A stretch of 54,578 bases of DNA, taken from NCBI GenBank assembly GCA_023379385.1, contig JAMCUS010000014.1, positions 1-54,578 of the forward strand, in the 5' to 3' direction. Position 1 is the first letter of the stretch. Each line of letters opens with the position of its first letter. A model generated the notes under the pieces. It made no database searches, was not told the origin of the DNA, and worked only from the letters and a program-made list of their open reading frames with translations. The stretch comes from Thermoplasmatota archaeon. GTDB taxonomy: Archaea > Thermoplasmatota > Thermoplasmata > Lutacidiplasmatales > JAMCUS01. Below, one piece after another: positions 36,129 through 45,363 of this stretch. Made by a program: the position numbers and the translations under genes.

Positions 36129-37592
36129 ATGAATAAAGAGGTTTTGCTGAATAAAATAAACGATTTTACATATAAAATTCCAAAGGAATACGATGTAAAT
36201 ATGAACACAGATGCGATTCTTTTCAGTAATGAATCCATGCTATCCACCATAAAAAAGGACGATTCAATACAGCAACTTATTAATATGGCTACACTTCCAG
36301 GTGTTGTTGGAAATGTTTGTGCTATGCCTGATATACATTATGGTTATGGATTTCCTATAGGAGGTGTTGCTGCTTTCGATGCAAAAGAGGGTGTTGTATC
36401 CCCGGGTGGTGTTGGCTACGATATAAATTGCGGGGTTAGATTGATCAAGACAGATCTCCTTTATAAAGATGTCAGGGATAAAATTGAATTAATAATCAAT
36501 ACGTTATTTAAATACATACCGGCTGGTGTAGGATCTAGAAAAGGTAGTTCCTCATTGAAATTGACCGTGAGTGATATGAATGAAATTTTATCGGAGGGTG
36601 CGAACTGGGCAATAGCTCATGGATACGGGTATGAAAAGGATAAAGAGGTTATAGAAGAATCTGGGAAGATGATTGGTGTAGATACATCCTCCGTTTCTGA
36701 AAAGGCAAAAGAGAGGGGGCTTACGCAGATAGGTACAATAGGCGGAGGGAATCATTTTATAGAGATTCAGGTAGTTGATGAAATATTGGATGCACCATTT
36801 GCTAAAAGATGTGGTATACACTCCAAAGATCAGATCGTTATAATGATCCATACTGGCTCCAGAGGTACTGGGCACCAGATAGGTACAGATTACATATCAA
36901 TTATGAATAAGTCACTGTCAAAATACAAAATTTCTATCGTTGATAAACAGCTGGCTTTGGCGCCGATAGAATCAGAAGAGGGTATGAAATATATATCTGC
37001 TATGAGGGCAGGTGCTAATTTTGCATGGGCCAATAGAGAGGTCATAACAGATATGGTGAGAAAAGCTTTTAGTGAAGTGTTCAGAAAAGAGGATGAGTTA
37101 CTGGGAATTGATGTCGTATACGATATAGCACATAATATTGCAAAAATTGAAAAACATAAAGTATCCGGTTCTGAAAGAAATCTGCTGGTTCATAGAAAGG
37201 GTGCTACCAGAGCGTTTCCTGCAGGCAATGAGAATGTCGCTGAAAGATACAGGGACATCGGGCAGCCAGTACTCATTCCTGGCGATATGGGTACCAACAG
37301 TTACATCTTATATGGGCTACCTGATGCCATGAATCTGAGCTTCGGGTCCACCTGTCATGGAGCAGGCAGAATGATGTCAAGAGCTGCCGCTACAAGGAAG
37401 TTTTCATATAATGACGTAAAAAATAAATTAAACGAGAACGGTATTTATATAAGATCCGCGAGCAAAGAGGGAATTGTGGAGGAGGCACCTGGAGCGTATA
37501 AAAATGTTAACGAGGTTGTGGCAATTGCAGAGGGAGCTGGATTGTCAAAAATTTCAGTTAAATTGAGACCTATAGGCGTTATGAAGGGGTAG
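36129..37592 (+). CDS. rtcB: RNA-splicing ligase RtcB
   Basis: Joins 2',3'-cyclic phosphate and 5'-OH RNA ends using GTP and Mn2+, in tRNA intron splicing and RNA repair. VGYDINCGVRL (metal-binding Cys), GGGNHFIEI, HTGSRGTGHQIG, AHNIAKIEKH and CHGAGRMMSR (the guanylylated His) are all present. Length 487 aa is standard and no intein interrupts it. ATG 36129 with GGTGG upstream is chosen over 36102. Archease is not nearby. Confidence 0.95.
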   Translation: MNKEVLLNKINDFTYKIPKEYDVNMNTDAILFSNESMLSTIKKDDSIQQLINMATLPGVVGNVCAMPDIHYGYGFPIGGVAAFDAKEGVVSPGGVGYDINCGVRLIKTDLLYKDVRDKIELIINTLFKYIPAGVGSRKGSSSLKLTVSDMNEILSEGANWAIAHGYGYEKDKEVIEESGKMIGVDTSSVSEKAKERGLTQIGTIGGGNHFIEIQVVDEILDAPFAKRCGIHSKDQIVIMIHTGSRGTGHQIGTDYISIMNKSLSKYKISIVDKQLALAPIESEEGMKYISAMRAGANFAWANREVITDMVRKAFSEVFRKEDELLGIDVVYDIAHNIAKIEKHKVSGSERNLLVHRKGATRAFPAGNENVAERYRDIGQPVLIPGDMGTNSYILYGLPDAMNLSFGSTCHGAGRMMSRAAATRKFSYNDVKNKLNENGIYIRSASKEGIVEEAPGAYKNVNEVVAIAEGAGLSKISVKLRPIGVMKG

Positions 37593-37646
37593 GCTGGATA
37601 TTGGCGATTTACCCGTACAGTTACAAATAATGCAATTATAAAGAGG

Positions 37647-38519
37647 TTACTGTTTCATTGCCTTATGCAGAAGTTCTGGAAGGTCCTGAGGCAGATGTGC
37701 TACCTTTACTCCAGCGTTCTCAAATGCCTTGACTTTGCTATCTGCGGTACCTCTTCCCCTTGAAATAATTGCGCCTGCATGACCCATTCTTTTTCCGGGT
37801 GGTGCAGACCTTCCGGCTATGTAAGCCACTACCGGTTTGTCAATATTTTTCTCTATAAACTCAGCCGCCTCCTCCTCCGCAGTACCGCCTATTTCTCCGA
37901 CAAGAACTACTGCTTCAGTCTCAACATCGTCCTGGAACAGGGATAGACCGTCAATAAAAGTCATGCCTATTACCGGGTCCCCACCCAAACCAATTGCGGT
38001 ACTGATGCCCATGCCACTTTCCGTTATGGCATTTACAATTTCGTAGGTGAGTGTACCACTTCTGGATAGCACACCTACGTTGCCTTTCCTGAATATTGAA
38101 TTGGGCATTATACCGATTTTTGAAATGCCAGGAGCCACTATACCAGGACAATTTGGCCCTATTATTCTTGTATTGTGAATTTTTGAATACTGTAGCACCT
38201 CAACCATGTCGTGGAAGGGAACGTGCTCTGTAATTATGATTACAAGCTTTATGCCGGCATCAATAGCCTCAATAATTGCATCCTTGGTGAAAGGAGCAGG
38301 AACAAAGATTATGGAGCTATTCGCACCTTTCTCAACAACAGCTTTTTTCACAGTGTCATAAACAGGAATGCCATCCACCAGCTCCCCTTCCTTCCCCGGT
38401 GTTACACCTGCTACAATTTTAGTTCCGAATTCCCTCATTGCTTTCGTATGAAACAGGCCTTGATGCCCTGTAATCCCCTGTACAACAACTTTTGTATTCT
38501 TATTTAACAATATGGCCAT
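37647..38519 (-). CDS. sucD: succinate-CoA ligase (ADP/GDP-forming) alpha subunit
   Basis: 290 aa. [11 protein letters not shown] is the N-terminal CoA-binding motif; [20 protein letters not shown] contains the phosphorylated His. Together with SucC it interconverts succinyl-CoA and succinate with ATP formation in the citric acid cycle. It starts 3 bases after the sucC stop and is co-transcribed. Confidence 0.95.
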   Translation of the reverse strand: MAILLNKNTKVVVQGITGHQGLFHTKAMREFGTKIVAGVTPGKEGELVDGIPVYDTVKKAVVEKGANSSIIFVPAPFTKDAIIEAIDAGIKLVIIITEHVPFHDMVEVLQYSKIHNTRIIGPNCPGIVAPGISKIGIMPNSIFRKGNVGVLSRSGTLTYEIVNAITESGMGISTAIGLGGDPVIGMTFIDGLSLFQDDVETEAVVLVGEIGGTAEEEAAEFIEKNIDKPVVAYIAGRSAPPGKRMGHAGAIISRGRGTADSKVKAFENAGVKVAHLPQDLPELLHKAMKQ

Positions 38520-38522
38520 ACA

Positions 38523-39632
38523 CTATGCACCTCCTCCTACCATGTCCACCACATTCTTTGCAGCCTCCTTCATATCCAGAAAAGACGATATTCCCGCTTT
38601 TTTAAGGATATCCCTGCCTTCCACCTCATGAAATCCCCTTATTCTCGCTACAATCGGAAACTTGGGTTTAATGTTTTTAATAGCATTTACCAATCCTGTA
38701 GCTACTGTATCACATCTTGTAACACCACCGAAAATATTCACAAATACCACATTTGGCTCTGCGTCACACATTAATTCAAAAGCCTCTGTGACCTTTGCAG
38801 GATCATCTGTACCTCCAAGATCCAGAAATACACCGGGTTTACCTCCCCATAATGTGAGCGTATCCAGCGTTGCCATGGTAAGGCCAGCGCCGTTGGCTAT
38901 CACGCCAATATTTCCATCTAACTTTACAAACGCAATTGATTTTTCTCTTGCTTTGGCTTCCAGTTCATCAAAGGTTTCGTCTACCTTTTCTATATTTTTA
39001 TGCCTGAACAGGGCGTCGTCTTCAATGACTACCTTCGCATCCATGGCAACCAGGGTTTCTTCAGTTACTCCCAGGGGATTTATCTCAACAAGTTCTGCAT
39101 CTTCATTTTTAAATATATTCCATAATCCATCTACAATAGCATATAGAGTGCCAACCATTTTTTTATCTATTTTTAATTCCTTGGCCAGTTCCCTTTTAAT
39201 ATAAAGTGATACGCCTATAAACGGGTTTATGTAATATTTCAATATTTTTTCGTCAGGAACATTTTCAATTTCCATGCCGCCTTCTGTTGACGCCATGAGG
39301 ATGGGCAATCTTTTGCTTCTATCCAGCGTAATGCTGATATAAAGTTCTTTTACCACATTAACTGCAGATTCAACCAGATATTGTTTGGCATAGTGCCCAT
39401 CAAAATTAATTGTTGATATTTTATCCAGTGCCTTCCTAGCCTCCGGCAGATTGCTCACCTTTAGAATTCCACCTCTTTTTCCTCTCCCACCAGTTAGAAC
39501 CTGGGCTTTTATTACCATTGCAAAATTAATAGGCTGGATTTCATTAACAGACTTTACAACGTATCCAGAAGGTACAGGTATGCCATATTTTTTAAAAAAA
39601 TCCTTCCCTTCGTATTCTAATAATTTAACCAT
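38523..39632 (-). CDS. sucC: succinate-CoA ligase beta subunit
   Basis: 369 aa ATP-grasp subunit. Opens LLEYEGKDFFKKYGIPVP; nucleotide site AQVLTGGRGKRGG; metal site VEINPLGV; CoA/phosphate region VFVNIFGGVTRCD. GGTGAGAAT precedes the ATG. First gene of the sucCD operon. Confidence 0.95.
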   Translation of the reverse strand: MVKLLEYEGKDFFKKYGIPVPSGYVVKSVNEIQPINFAMVIKAQVLTGGRGKRGGILKVSNLPEARKALDKISTINFDGHYAKQYLVESAVNVVKELYISITLDRSKRLPILMASTEGGMEIENVPDEKILKYYINPFIGVSLYIKRELAKELKIDKKMVGTLYAIVDGLWNIFKNEDAELVEINPLGVTEETLVAMDAKVVIEDDALFRHKNIEKVDETFDELEAKAREKSIAFVKLDGNIGVIANGAGLTMATLDTLTLWGGKPGVFLDLGGTDDPAKVTEAFELMCDAEPNVVFVNIFGGVTRCDTVATGLVNAIKNIKPKFPIVARIRGFHEVEGRDILKKAGISSFLDMKEAAKNVVDMVGGGA

Positions 39633-39743
39633 ATTCTCACCTTTTAAGAACCCATACCGTATAGATATAAAAAAACTATTCTAAAAACTTGAATATAAAG
39701 TTTAGATAATTTAAATACGTTGTAAATCTAGGAAATGTAAAAA

Positions 39744-41345
39744 TCATTGTATCATGGATTTAACAAATGCTAGGTAAACAGGTGCTGGGGCCATTGGCCT
39801 AGACTTTAATTCTGGATGAAACTGGGTAGCTATGAAGAATTTTTTATCCCTAATCTCACATATTTCCATTCGTTTATCTTCAATATCAGTCGCTGAAAAT
39901 ATTAAGCCATGTTTTTCCAGTTTTTCAATATACTCAGGATTAACCTCGTATCTGTGTCTGTGCCGTTCGTATATTTTATTTTTATTATATATATTGTACG
40001 CGAATGATCCTTCCTTTATTTTTATAGCATGGCTACCCAGCCTCATTGTAGCTCCTTTATCAGTCACCCCAACCTGCTCGGGAAGAAGATCTATGACAGG
40101 GTGTTCAGTTATTGTAGAAAATTCAGTGCTGTTGGCATCTTTGAGTCCCAGAACATTTCTGCTGTATTCAATGACAGCCATCTGGAACCCCAGGCAGACT
40201 CCCAAAAAAGGTCTGTTATTTACTCTGGCATATTCTATAGCCTTTATTTTTCCTTCTGTGCCTCTGTTTCCAAAACCACCAGGAATAAGAATACCGTTGA
40301 ATTTGGATAACATGGTATCCAAATTATCACATTTCTCAATATCCTCCGCAGATATAAATTCTACATTTATTTTTGTATCTGTCTCCGCACTGCAATGATG
40401 AAATGTTTCGTTATAACTGAGATATGCATCTTTTAGATCGGTATACTTACCGATAACTGCAACAGAGATTTGATTGGAAGCATGTTTAAGTCTGTTTACA
40501 AAGGCTTTCCATTCGTCCCACTTCTGAGAGTTTATTTCACTGGTGTTCAACTTTAACTTTTCTTTTATCTCACTGAGCATGTTCTGTTTCTCAAAATGTA
40601 TGGGGACATCATAAATAGAATCCATGTCAGGAGCATTGAAAATAGCATTCTCAGCTACTTCACAGAAAGATTTTAATTTGTGTTTTGCCTTCATATCCAG
40701 TTCCATTGTGCCTCTAGCTACAATCATTGCTGGTTGAATGCCTGTGGATCTCAGTTCCTTTACCGATCTCTGTGTGGGTTTTGTTTTCTGCTCGCCAACC
40801 GATCCTACCACAGGAATTAATGTAGTATGGATGAATAGTATGTTTTCGTCACCCACCTCCATTTTGAGTTCTCTCAACGCCTCAAGAAAAGGCATGGACT
40901 CTATGTCTCCGACAGTGCCTCCCACCTCTATAAGGACAACATCTGCATTTGCTTTTATGCCCACACTTCTTATCATATGTTTTATTTCTCCAGTTATATG
41001 GGGTATTATCTGCACAGTATCGCCCAAGTATTCCCCCTTTCTTTCACGTTCTATAACTGAAAGATAAACTTTTCCGGTTGTTATATTGTCATCCTTTGTA
41101 AGGCTTACATCCATAAACCGTTCATAATTCCCTAGATCCAGGTCCACCTCACCACCGTCATCAAGAACAAAAACTTCACCATGCTGAAAAGGATTCATTG
41201 TACCGGCATCGCAGTTAATATACGGGTCTATTTTTATAGGTACAACCTTTAATCCTGCAGATATTAATAACCGTCCTATAGAAGAGGTTGTAATACCCTT
41301 ACCCAATCCGGATATTACACCACCTGTAACTACTATGTATTTCAC
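39744..41345 (-). CDS. pyrG: CTP synthase
   Basis: Amination of UTP to CTP using glutamine. N-terminal synthetase domain: VTGGVISGLGKGITTSSIG, DPYINCDAGTM. C-terminal glutaminase: IPGGFGNRG, LGVCLGFQMAVIE (nucleophile Cys) and FHPEL (catalytic His-Glu). 533 aa is the standard length. The start is GTG with no clear ribosome binding site. Confidence 0.95.
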   Translation of the reverse strand: MKYIVVTGGVISGLGKGITTSSIGRLLISAGLKVVPIKIDPYINCDAGTMNPFQHGEVFVLDDGGEVDLDLGNYERFMDVSLTKDDNITTGKVYLSVIERERKGEYLGDTVQIIPHITGEIKHMIRSVGIKANADVVLIEVGGTVGDIESMPFLEALRELKMEVGDENILFIHTTLIPVVGSVGEQKTKPTQRSVKELRSTGIQPAMIVARGTMELDMKAKHKLKSFCEVAENAIFNAPDMDSIYDVPIHFEKQNMLSEIKEKLKLNTSEINSQKWDEWKAFVNRLKHASNQISVAVIGKYTDLKDAYLSYNETFHHCSAETDTKINVEFISAEDIEKCDNLDTMLSKFNGILIPGGFGNRGTEGKIKAIEYARVNNRPFLGVCLGFQMAVIEYSRNVLGLKDANSTEFSTITEHPVIDLLPEQVGVTDKGATMRLGSHAIKIKEGSFAYNIYNKNKIYERHRHRYEVNPEYIEKLEKHGLIFSATDIEDKRMEICEIRDKKFFIATQFHPELKSRPMAPAPVYLAFVKSMIQ

Positions 41346-41458
41346 GTAGTAGTATAATAACTTCCAATATTAACAACTTTTGATAAACTGCTCTTTGCCA
41401 AAATATTGCATCTTGATTTTGTAAAAGAAAACATATGTCTGTTATTAAAATGCATAAA

Positions 41459-42097
41459 TTAACCAACTAACTCAGTCAGCCTGTACTCTACATCATAGAA
41501 GTTTTCAAAGTAATAAAAGGGTAATTTACGTTCCAGCATAATTTTTGATAACCTTTTCTTTGCAAATATTGTGTCTGAGCATAAAGCAGCATCTATATCC
41601 TGTGGACAATCGCTACCTATAAACACAATGCTTTTACCAGAGAATTTATTTTTTAGCTGTTCGATAAAATTTGCTTTGGAGAAAGGTTTAGAAGGAAACT
41701 TTACGTCATAATTATTATACCCATTATGGACAAGTATTGGTGTATACACCTCTACATTTTTCCATTCCTCGTTTTCTAGGAACAATTTTATATAAAAATC
41801 CAGACCTTCACTTACTATAAATAAGGGTATTTCATATTCGTCACAGAAATTCTTGAATTGCCCAAGTCCTTCTCTGGCAGTCATGTGCGATAATGCGAAA
41901 TCATTTAATTCCTTCGGAGTTGCCTTAATGTACTTAATGCAGGCTGTCAGTGTATCTTCATAATCCAATATTCCTGCCTCCCTTATCTTACTAAACTCCT
42001 GGTGTACTAAACATCCAAATCTTTCAAAAACCATTGAAGCTACATTCTCTTCAACAACCACACCATCAAAATCTGAAATTACAATAAGATTCTTCAT
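41459..42097 (-). CDS. HAD-family phosphatase (phosphoserine phosphatase/MtnX-like)
   Basis: 212 aa. Motif I is SDFDGVVVEEN (nucleophile and general acid Asp), motif II VSEGLDFYI, motif III near PFSKANF, motif IV GSDCPQDIDAALCSD. The alpha-helical cap after motif I fits subclass C1, the PSPase-like type. GGTGA lies before the start. The substrate is not predictable. Monocistronic. Confidence 0.8.
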   Translation of the reverse strand: MKNLIVISDFDGVVVEENVASMVFERFGCLVHQEFSKIREAGILDYEDTLTACIKYIKATPKELNDFALSHMTAREGLGQFKNFCDEYEIPLFIVSEGLDFYIKLFLENEEWKNVEVYTPILVHNGYNNYDVKFPSKPFSKANFIEQLKNKFSGKSIVFIGSDCPQDIDAALCSDTIFAKKRLSKIMLERKLPFYYFENFYDVEYRLTELVG

Positions 42098-42190
42098 TTT
42101 TCACCCTCCCTCCCTTAACCCACTATTTTAATGCCTATATCACAAATTGCCTGATTATATATATATGGTTTATGTATGGTTTACCAGCAG

Positions 42191-42304
42191 ATTGTGCCAA
42201 AAGCATATCAGGAATTACAATCTCTATGCCCCAACATAATAGAATTAACTATTCCGTAGTAGAATGAATATGCTTTTACTGGCATAAGGATTTTTGGCAC
42301 TATG
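42191..42304. repeat. 114-bp inverted-repeat element (GTGCCAAAA ends)
   Basis: GTGCCAAAA (42194-42202) and TTTTGGCAC (42292-42300) are perfect inverted ends, each followed by a GCATAT block (GCATATCAG, and rev-comp of ATATGC). No coding capacity. It occupies most of the gap between the phosphatase gene and tRNA-Ser and is a second MITE-like type. Confidence 0.45.
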
Positions 42305-42392
42305 TCTACCTAAAACATATAAAGGACAAAACACATCAAAACGCATGAACTGGTGTATTTACCGTATTAAATACCAAATTTACAGATAATAA

Positions 42393-42476
42393 CGCTGAGG
42401 GGGAGATTTGAACTCCCGAGATGCAAGCATCACCAGATCTCGAGTCTGGCGCCGTTCCGGGCTAGGCTACCTCAGC
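42393..42476 (-). tRNA. tRNA-Ser (anticodon CGA)
   Basis: 84 nt with G73. Acceptor GCTGAGG/CCTCAGC; anticodon arm CCAGA-CTCGAGA-TCTGG gives CGA; a long variable arm (TGATGCTTGCATC) is diagnostic for Ser; T arm GGGAG-TTCAAAT-CTCCC. Its first five bases overlap the last bases of the PGI/PMI gene including the TGA stop. No CCA is encoded. Confidence 0.95.
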
Positions 42477-43548
42477 TTTTTGATGTTAATAATGATTTAA
42501 TTTTTTGTATGATTTTTACTTCTCCAGGATCAACACCATAAAGTATTGCCAGGTAGAGAGAGATATAGTCACCCGCGTATATTTGAGATAAAATGTTTGC
42601 CAGGACAGAGTTTCCCTTGGGATACAACTCAATAAGATTATCAGGATCCATTACCATGGATTTTGTTACCTCTATACGTTTTCTTAATTCATCTGATTCA
42701 TTTTTATCCCTGAATATAATAGCTACCCTGTTCATAAAGTAGCCACCTTCCCATCCTTCCACATCGTTGTGGTTCATCTCCGGAAAGTAATTGAGATTCA
42801 CATGCATTTTTGAATTTTCATTTATTTCTGTTTTAAATCTCAGGGCTGCAGGATACATACGTGTTGTAGAACCATAAACAGATATATATTTCCACATTAA
42901 TTTTATAGCTATCTGTTTTGCAATATTATGTTCTACAGGCACACCTACAGATAAATTATTATTCATCTCCTCAATAACATCGATAGACTCAGATACAACT
43001 GGGCCAGCATCTATCAGCTTCGCTGTTTCTGCTATTTTTAGTAGAGGTATTAACATATACCCCATTGCTGCACGCGGTGGGTAACCAGGTTTAATCGTTA
43101 TGTATGGTATAGAGGCTTCTTCGCATATATCCTTAATCGCGCCACCGGAGGTTATGCATATTATCTTTTTTGTTTTTTTAATGGCTTCTCTGAGCATTGA
43201 TATGGTCTCCTCTGTATTTCCAGAATAACTTGCTATGATTACAACAGATTTTTCAGAAACATAGCCTGGCAGGGTGTATCTGTTTACAACCTCTATTGGA
43301 AATGGGGACAGGTCCTCCAATATCGATTTGAAAATATAGCCACCTATGGAGGATCCGCCCATTCCCCCTATCACCACATTATTTACATTTGAGAATGAAA
43401 GGTCTATTTTATTTCTCATGCCTTCCTTTAACTGTGATGAAAAATTGTTCAGCAGTGTAAACATTTTATATCTGTCTATGGCATTTATATATTCGGGATT
43501 GTCTAAACGTTCTACATACTGGTCATGTTCTATTTTAGATAGGTTCAT
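42472..43548 (-). CDS. bifunctional phosphoglucose/phosphomannose isomerase
   Basis: Interconverts glucose-6-P or mannose-6-P and fructose-6-P. 358 aa from ATG 43548 (GAGG 8 bases upstream). GGMGGSSIGGYIF and IASYSGNTEETISML are the sugar-phosphate SIS-domain motifs; SGGAIKD and MNHNDVEGW carry active-site residues (Glu/His). The family is typical of crenarchaea and Thermoplasmatales. Its promoter region abuts an IS607 end at 43587 and its stop overlaps tRNA-Ser. Confidence 0.92.
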   Translation of the reverse strand: MNLSKIEHDQYVERLDNPEYINAIDRYKMFTLLNNFSSQLKEGMRNKIDLSFSNVNNVVIGGMGGSSIGGYIFKSILEDLSPFPIEVVNRYTLPGYVSEKSVVIIASYSGNTEETISMLREAIKKTKKIICITSGGAIKDICEEASIPYITIKPGYPPRAAMGYMLIPLLKIAETAKLIDAGPVVSESIDVIEEMNNNLSVGVPVEHNIAKQIAIKLMWKYISVYGSTTRMYPAALRFKTEINENSKMHVNLNYFPEMNHNDVEGWEGGYFMNRVAIIFRDKNESDELRKRIEVTKSMVMDPDNLIELYPKGNSVLANILSQIYAGDYISLYLAILYGVDPGEVKIIQKIKSLLTSKS

Positions 43549-43586
43549 TAAATCCTCACCCTTATAGTGAATTGCATTATTAATAT

Positions 43587-43605
43587 ATAGTTGCAAATTT
43601 TATGG
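43587..43605 (-). repeat. IS607 right-end repeat (copy at 49972-49990)
   Basis: The 19-mer ATAGTTGCAAATTTTATGG spans the tnpB stop codon and occurs again, identical and in the same orientation, at 49972-49990. It is best read as the right end of the IS607 element. Confidence 0.5.
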
Positions 43606-44709
43606 ACATTCATTTACTGAACCTCCATTTAACTTGCTTGGTAGCGAACGGAGACTATATCCTCCCGCCAATCCTAAGAATTCTAAATTCTTTGCACCTA
43701 CATGGTCTACATTATCTACATGACCACGTCGCAAACATAAGAAGTTAGCTCCCCTACGATTTCTCCTCTCTATGTTGCCACATTCAGGGCATCTCTGCGA
43801 AGTCTTCCAGGGATCTTTGCGATATACGGATATCCCAAGCTCTTCACACATCTGCTCTAACCGAATGCCAACCCTGGCATAATGCCAGAAAGACAGAAGT
43901 CTATTTACCCCACGTGAAAACCTTCCACGTTTATTCATCGTGACATTTTTTAAATCTTCTATTACCATTGCCTTTACTCCCTCTAAATTCAGCTTTTTTA
44001 TGTACCTGTTCTCCTCTGTTGTTATATACTGGTGATATGATTTCCTGTGCTTATCTACCGATAACATTTCTGCTTTCATTTCGCTTCCTATGTCCTGTCC
44101 ATCTGATGTAAATAGCATTGAATTTACTCCTCTATCTATTCCTATTATTTTCCCTTTTGCACGTTTTTCAGGTCTTTCTTTTTCCAATATTAAATCAATA
44201 AATAGACCATTCTCTTTATTCCATCCTAATCTTATTGACTTCCCTATCTGCCAACCGTCGTTAAGTAATGCATTTATTTGCTTATTCAGATTGAATAATA
44301 TTACCACACCGGGAACGCCTGAACCGAATTTTACACACTTATCAAAAGAACCATCAAAACCATCTATTCTTGTGAATCTGCCATCTAAATTGGCTATTGT
44401 TTTATGGATTCTGGGCATTCTTTTATTTTTTTTTTCTAACTGTGATGATATGATTTCTTTAGACTGCTTTCCTATGCATTGTGATAACCTGGCTGTAATA
44501 TTAAATTTAAGGGATGTCCCATCTGTTACCTCCTTAGATAAAAATCCACTGGAGAAATCCTGTGCAGACCATAGCCTCTCTATTGTATAATTCACTGCCC
44601 TGTTATAAGTAACTAAAAACTCCTCAAGCTTATTGACCTTGTTTATATTTACCTCTTTCAGATATATACGGGATGTCCTCTTCATTTTATTATTATTGGT
44701 TAGATTCAT
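43600..44709 (-). CDS. tnpB: TnpB-type RNA-guided nuclease of an IS607 element
   Basis: 369 aa. RuvC residues remain: IIGIDRGVNS (Asp), MVIEDLKNVT (Glu), and HVDNVDHVGAKN (Asp). The zinc finger is altered: CPEC is present but the second pair reads LCLRRGH, with Arg where the fourth cysteine should be. Cuts guided by an omega RNA from its own 3' end are known for the family. Start overlaps the serine recombinase stop by 17 bases. The zinc defect and a damaged partner make activity doubtful. Confidence 0.82.
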   Translation of the reverse strand: MNLTNNNKMKRTSRIYLKEVNINKVNKLEEFLVTYNRAVNYTIERLWSAQDFSSGFLSKEVTDGTSLKFNITARLSQCIGKQSKEIISSQLEKKNKRMPRIHKTIANLDGRFTRIDGFDGSFDKCVKFGSGVPGVVILFNLNKQINALLNDGWQIGKSIRLGWNKENGLFIDLILEKERPEKRAKGKIIGIDRGVNSMLFTSDGQDIGSEMKAEMLSVDKHRKSYHQYITTEENRYIKKLNLEGVKAMVIEDLKNVTMNKRGRFSRGVNRLLSFWHYARVGIRLEQMCEELGISVYRKDPWKTSQRCPECGNIERRNRRGANFLCLRRGHVDNVDHVGAKNLEFLGLAGGYSLRSLPSKLNGGSVNECP

Positions 44710-45266
44710 TCTTTATTACCTCTACTATCTTATCTTTCTTCCTCTTGCCCTTCCTCAGCCCGTAATATCTAGCGCACATTGATGTTACCATTGATATCAT
44801 ATCCTGCATCAGGTCGTTCCTATCATTATCCGTTTCATTCACTACCTCTATATGCTTCCCCAGCTCATTGAATAATATGTTTATGTAGTTGAATCCAAAT
44901 CTGGTAAGCCTATCTTTATGCTCAACTATAAGTGTATTATAATTCTTATCTATAAATAATTTATTCAATTGCTTACGATTATCATCAACTCCACTGCCTG
45001 TTTCTTTGACTATCTTATATATGGAATAACCTTTAGCTATTGCATAATTTTCTAAACGTTGAGCCTGTGTATCCAGATTATTTTTATTCTCTGAACTGGA
45101 AACCCTTGCATAAATGCATACCTTATCTGGGAATTTATTTTCAATCAGATCATTTACAATAATTGTACCGGTTGGTAATGTGAATGCATCTGATTTACCA
45201 TCCATCCATAATCTCCAAGCTGTTTTATAAGAAATGCCTGATTTCTTAGCCCACGTTGATAATTTT
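44693..45266 (-). pseudogene. tnpA: IS607 serine recombinase TnpA, frameshifted N terminus
   Basis: The catalytic domain is open from 45205: VCIYARVSSSENKNNLDTQ (Ser nucleophile), LIVEHKDRLTRFGF and a basic C terminus. The MerR-like DNA-binding start (KLSTWAKKSGISYKTAWRLW) is encoded just upstream in another frame, joining at WM/MDGK, and lacks a proper start codon. A one-base indel near 45205 therefore separates DNA-binding and catalytic parts. Truncated protein could still be made from 45205. Confidence 0.7.
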
Positions 45267-45363
45267 ATATGACACTAGATATCTATATATGTCTATTAAA
45301 TATTTAAAGTTTTTAATACATCTGTTTTTCTGCCTGCGATTGACGTGCCCAAGGCGAATCCAT

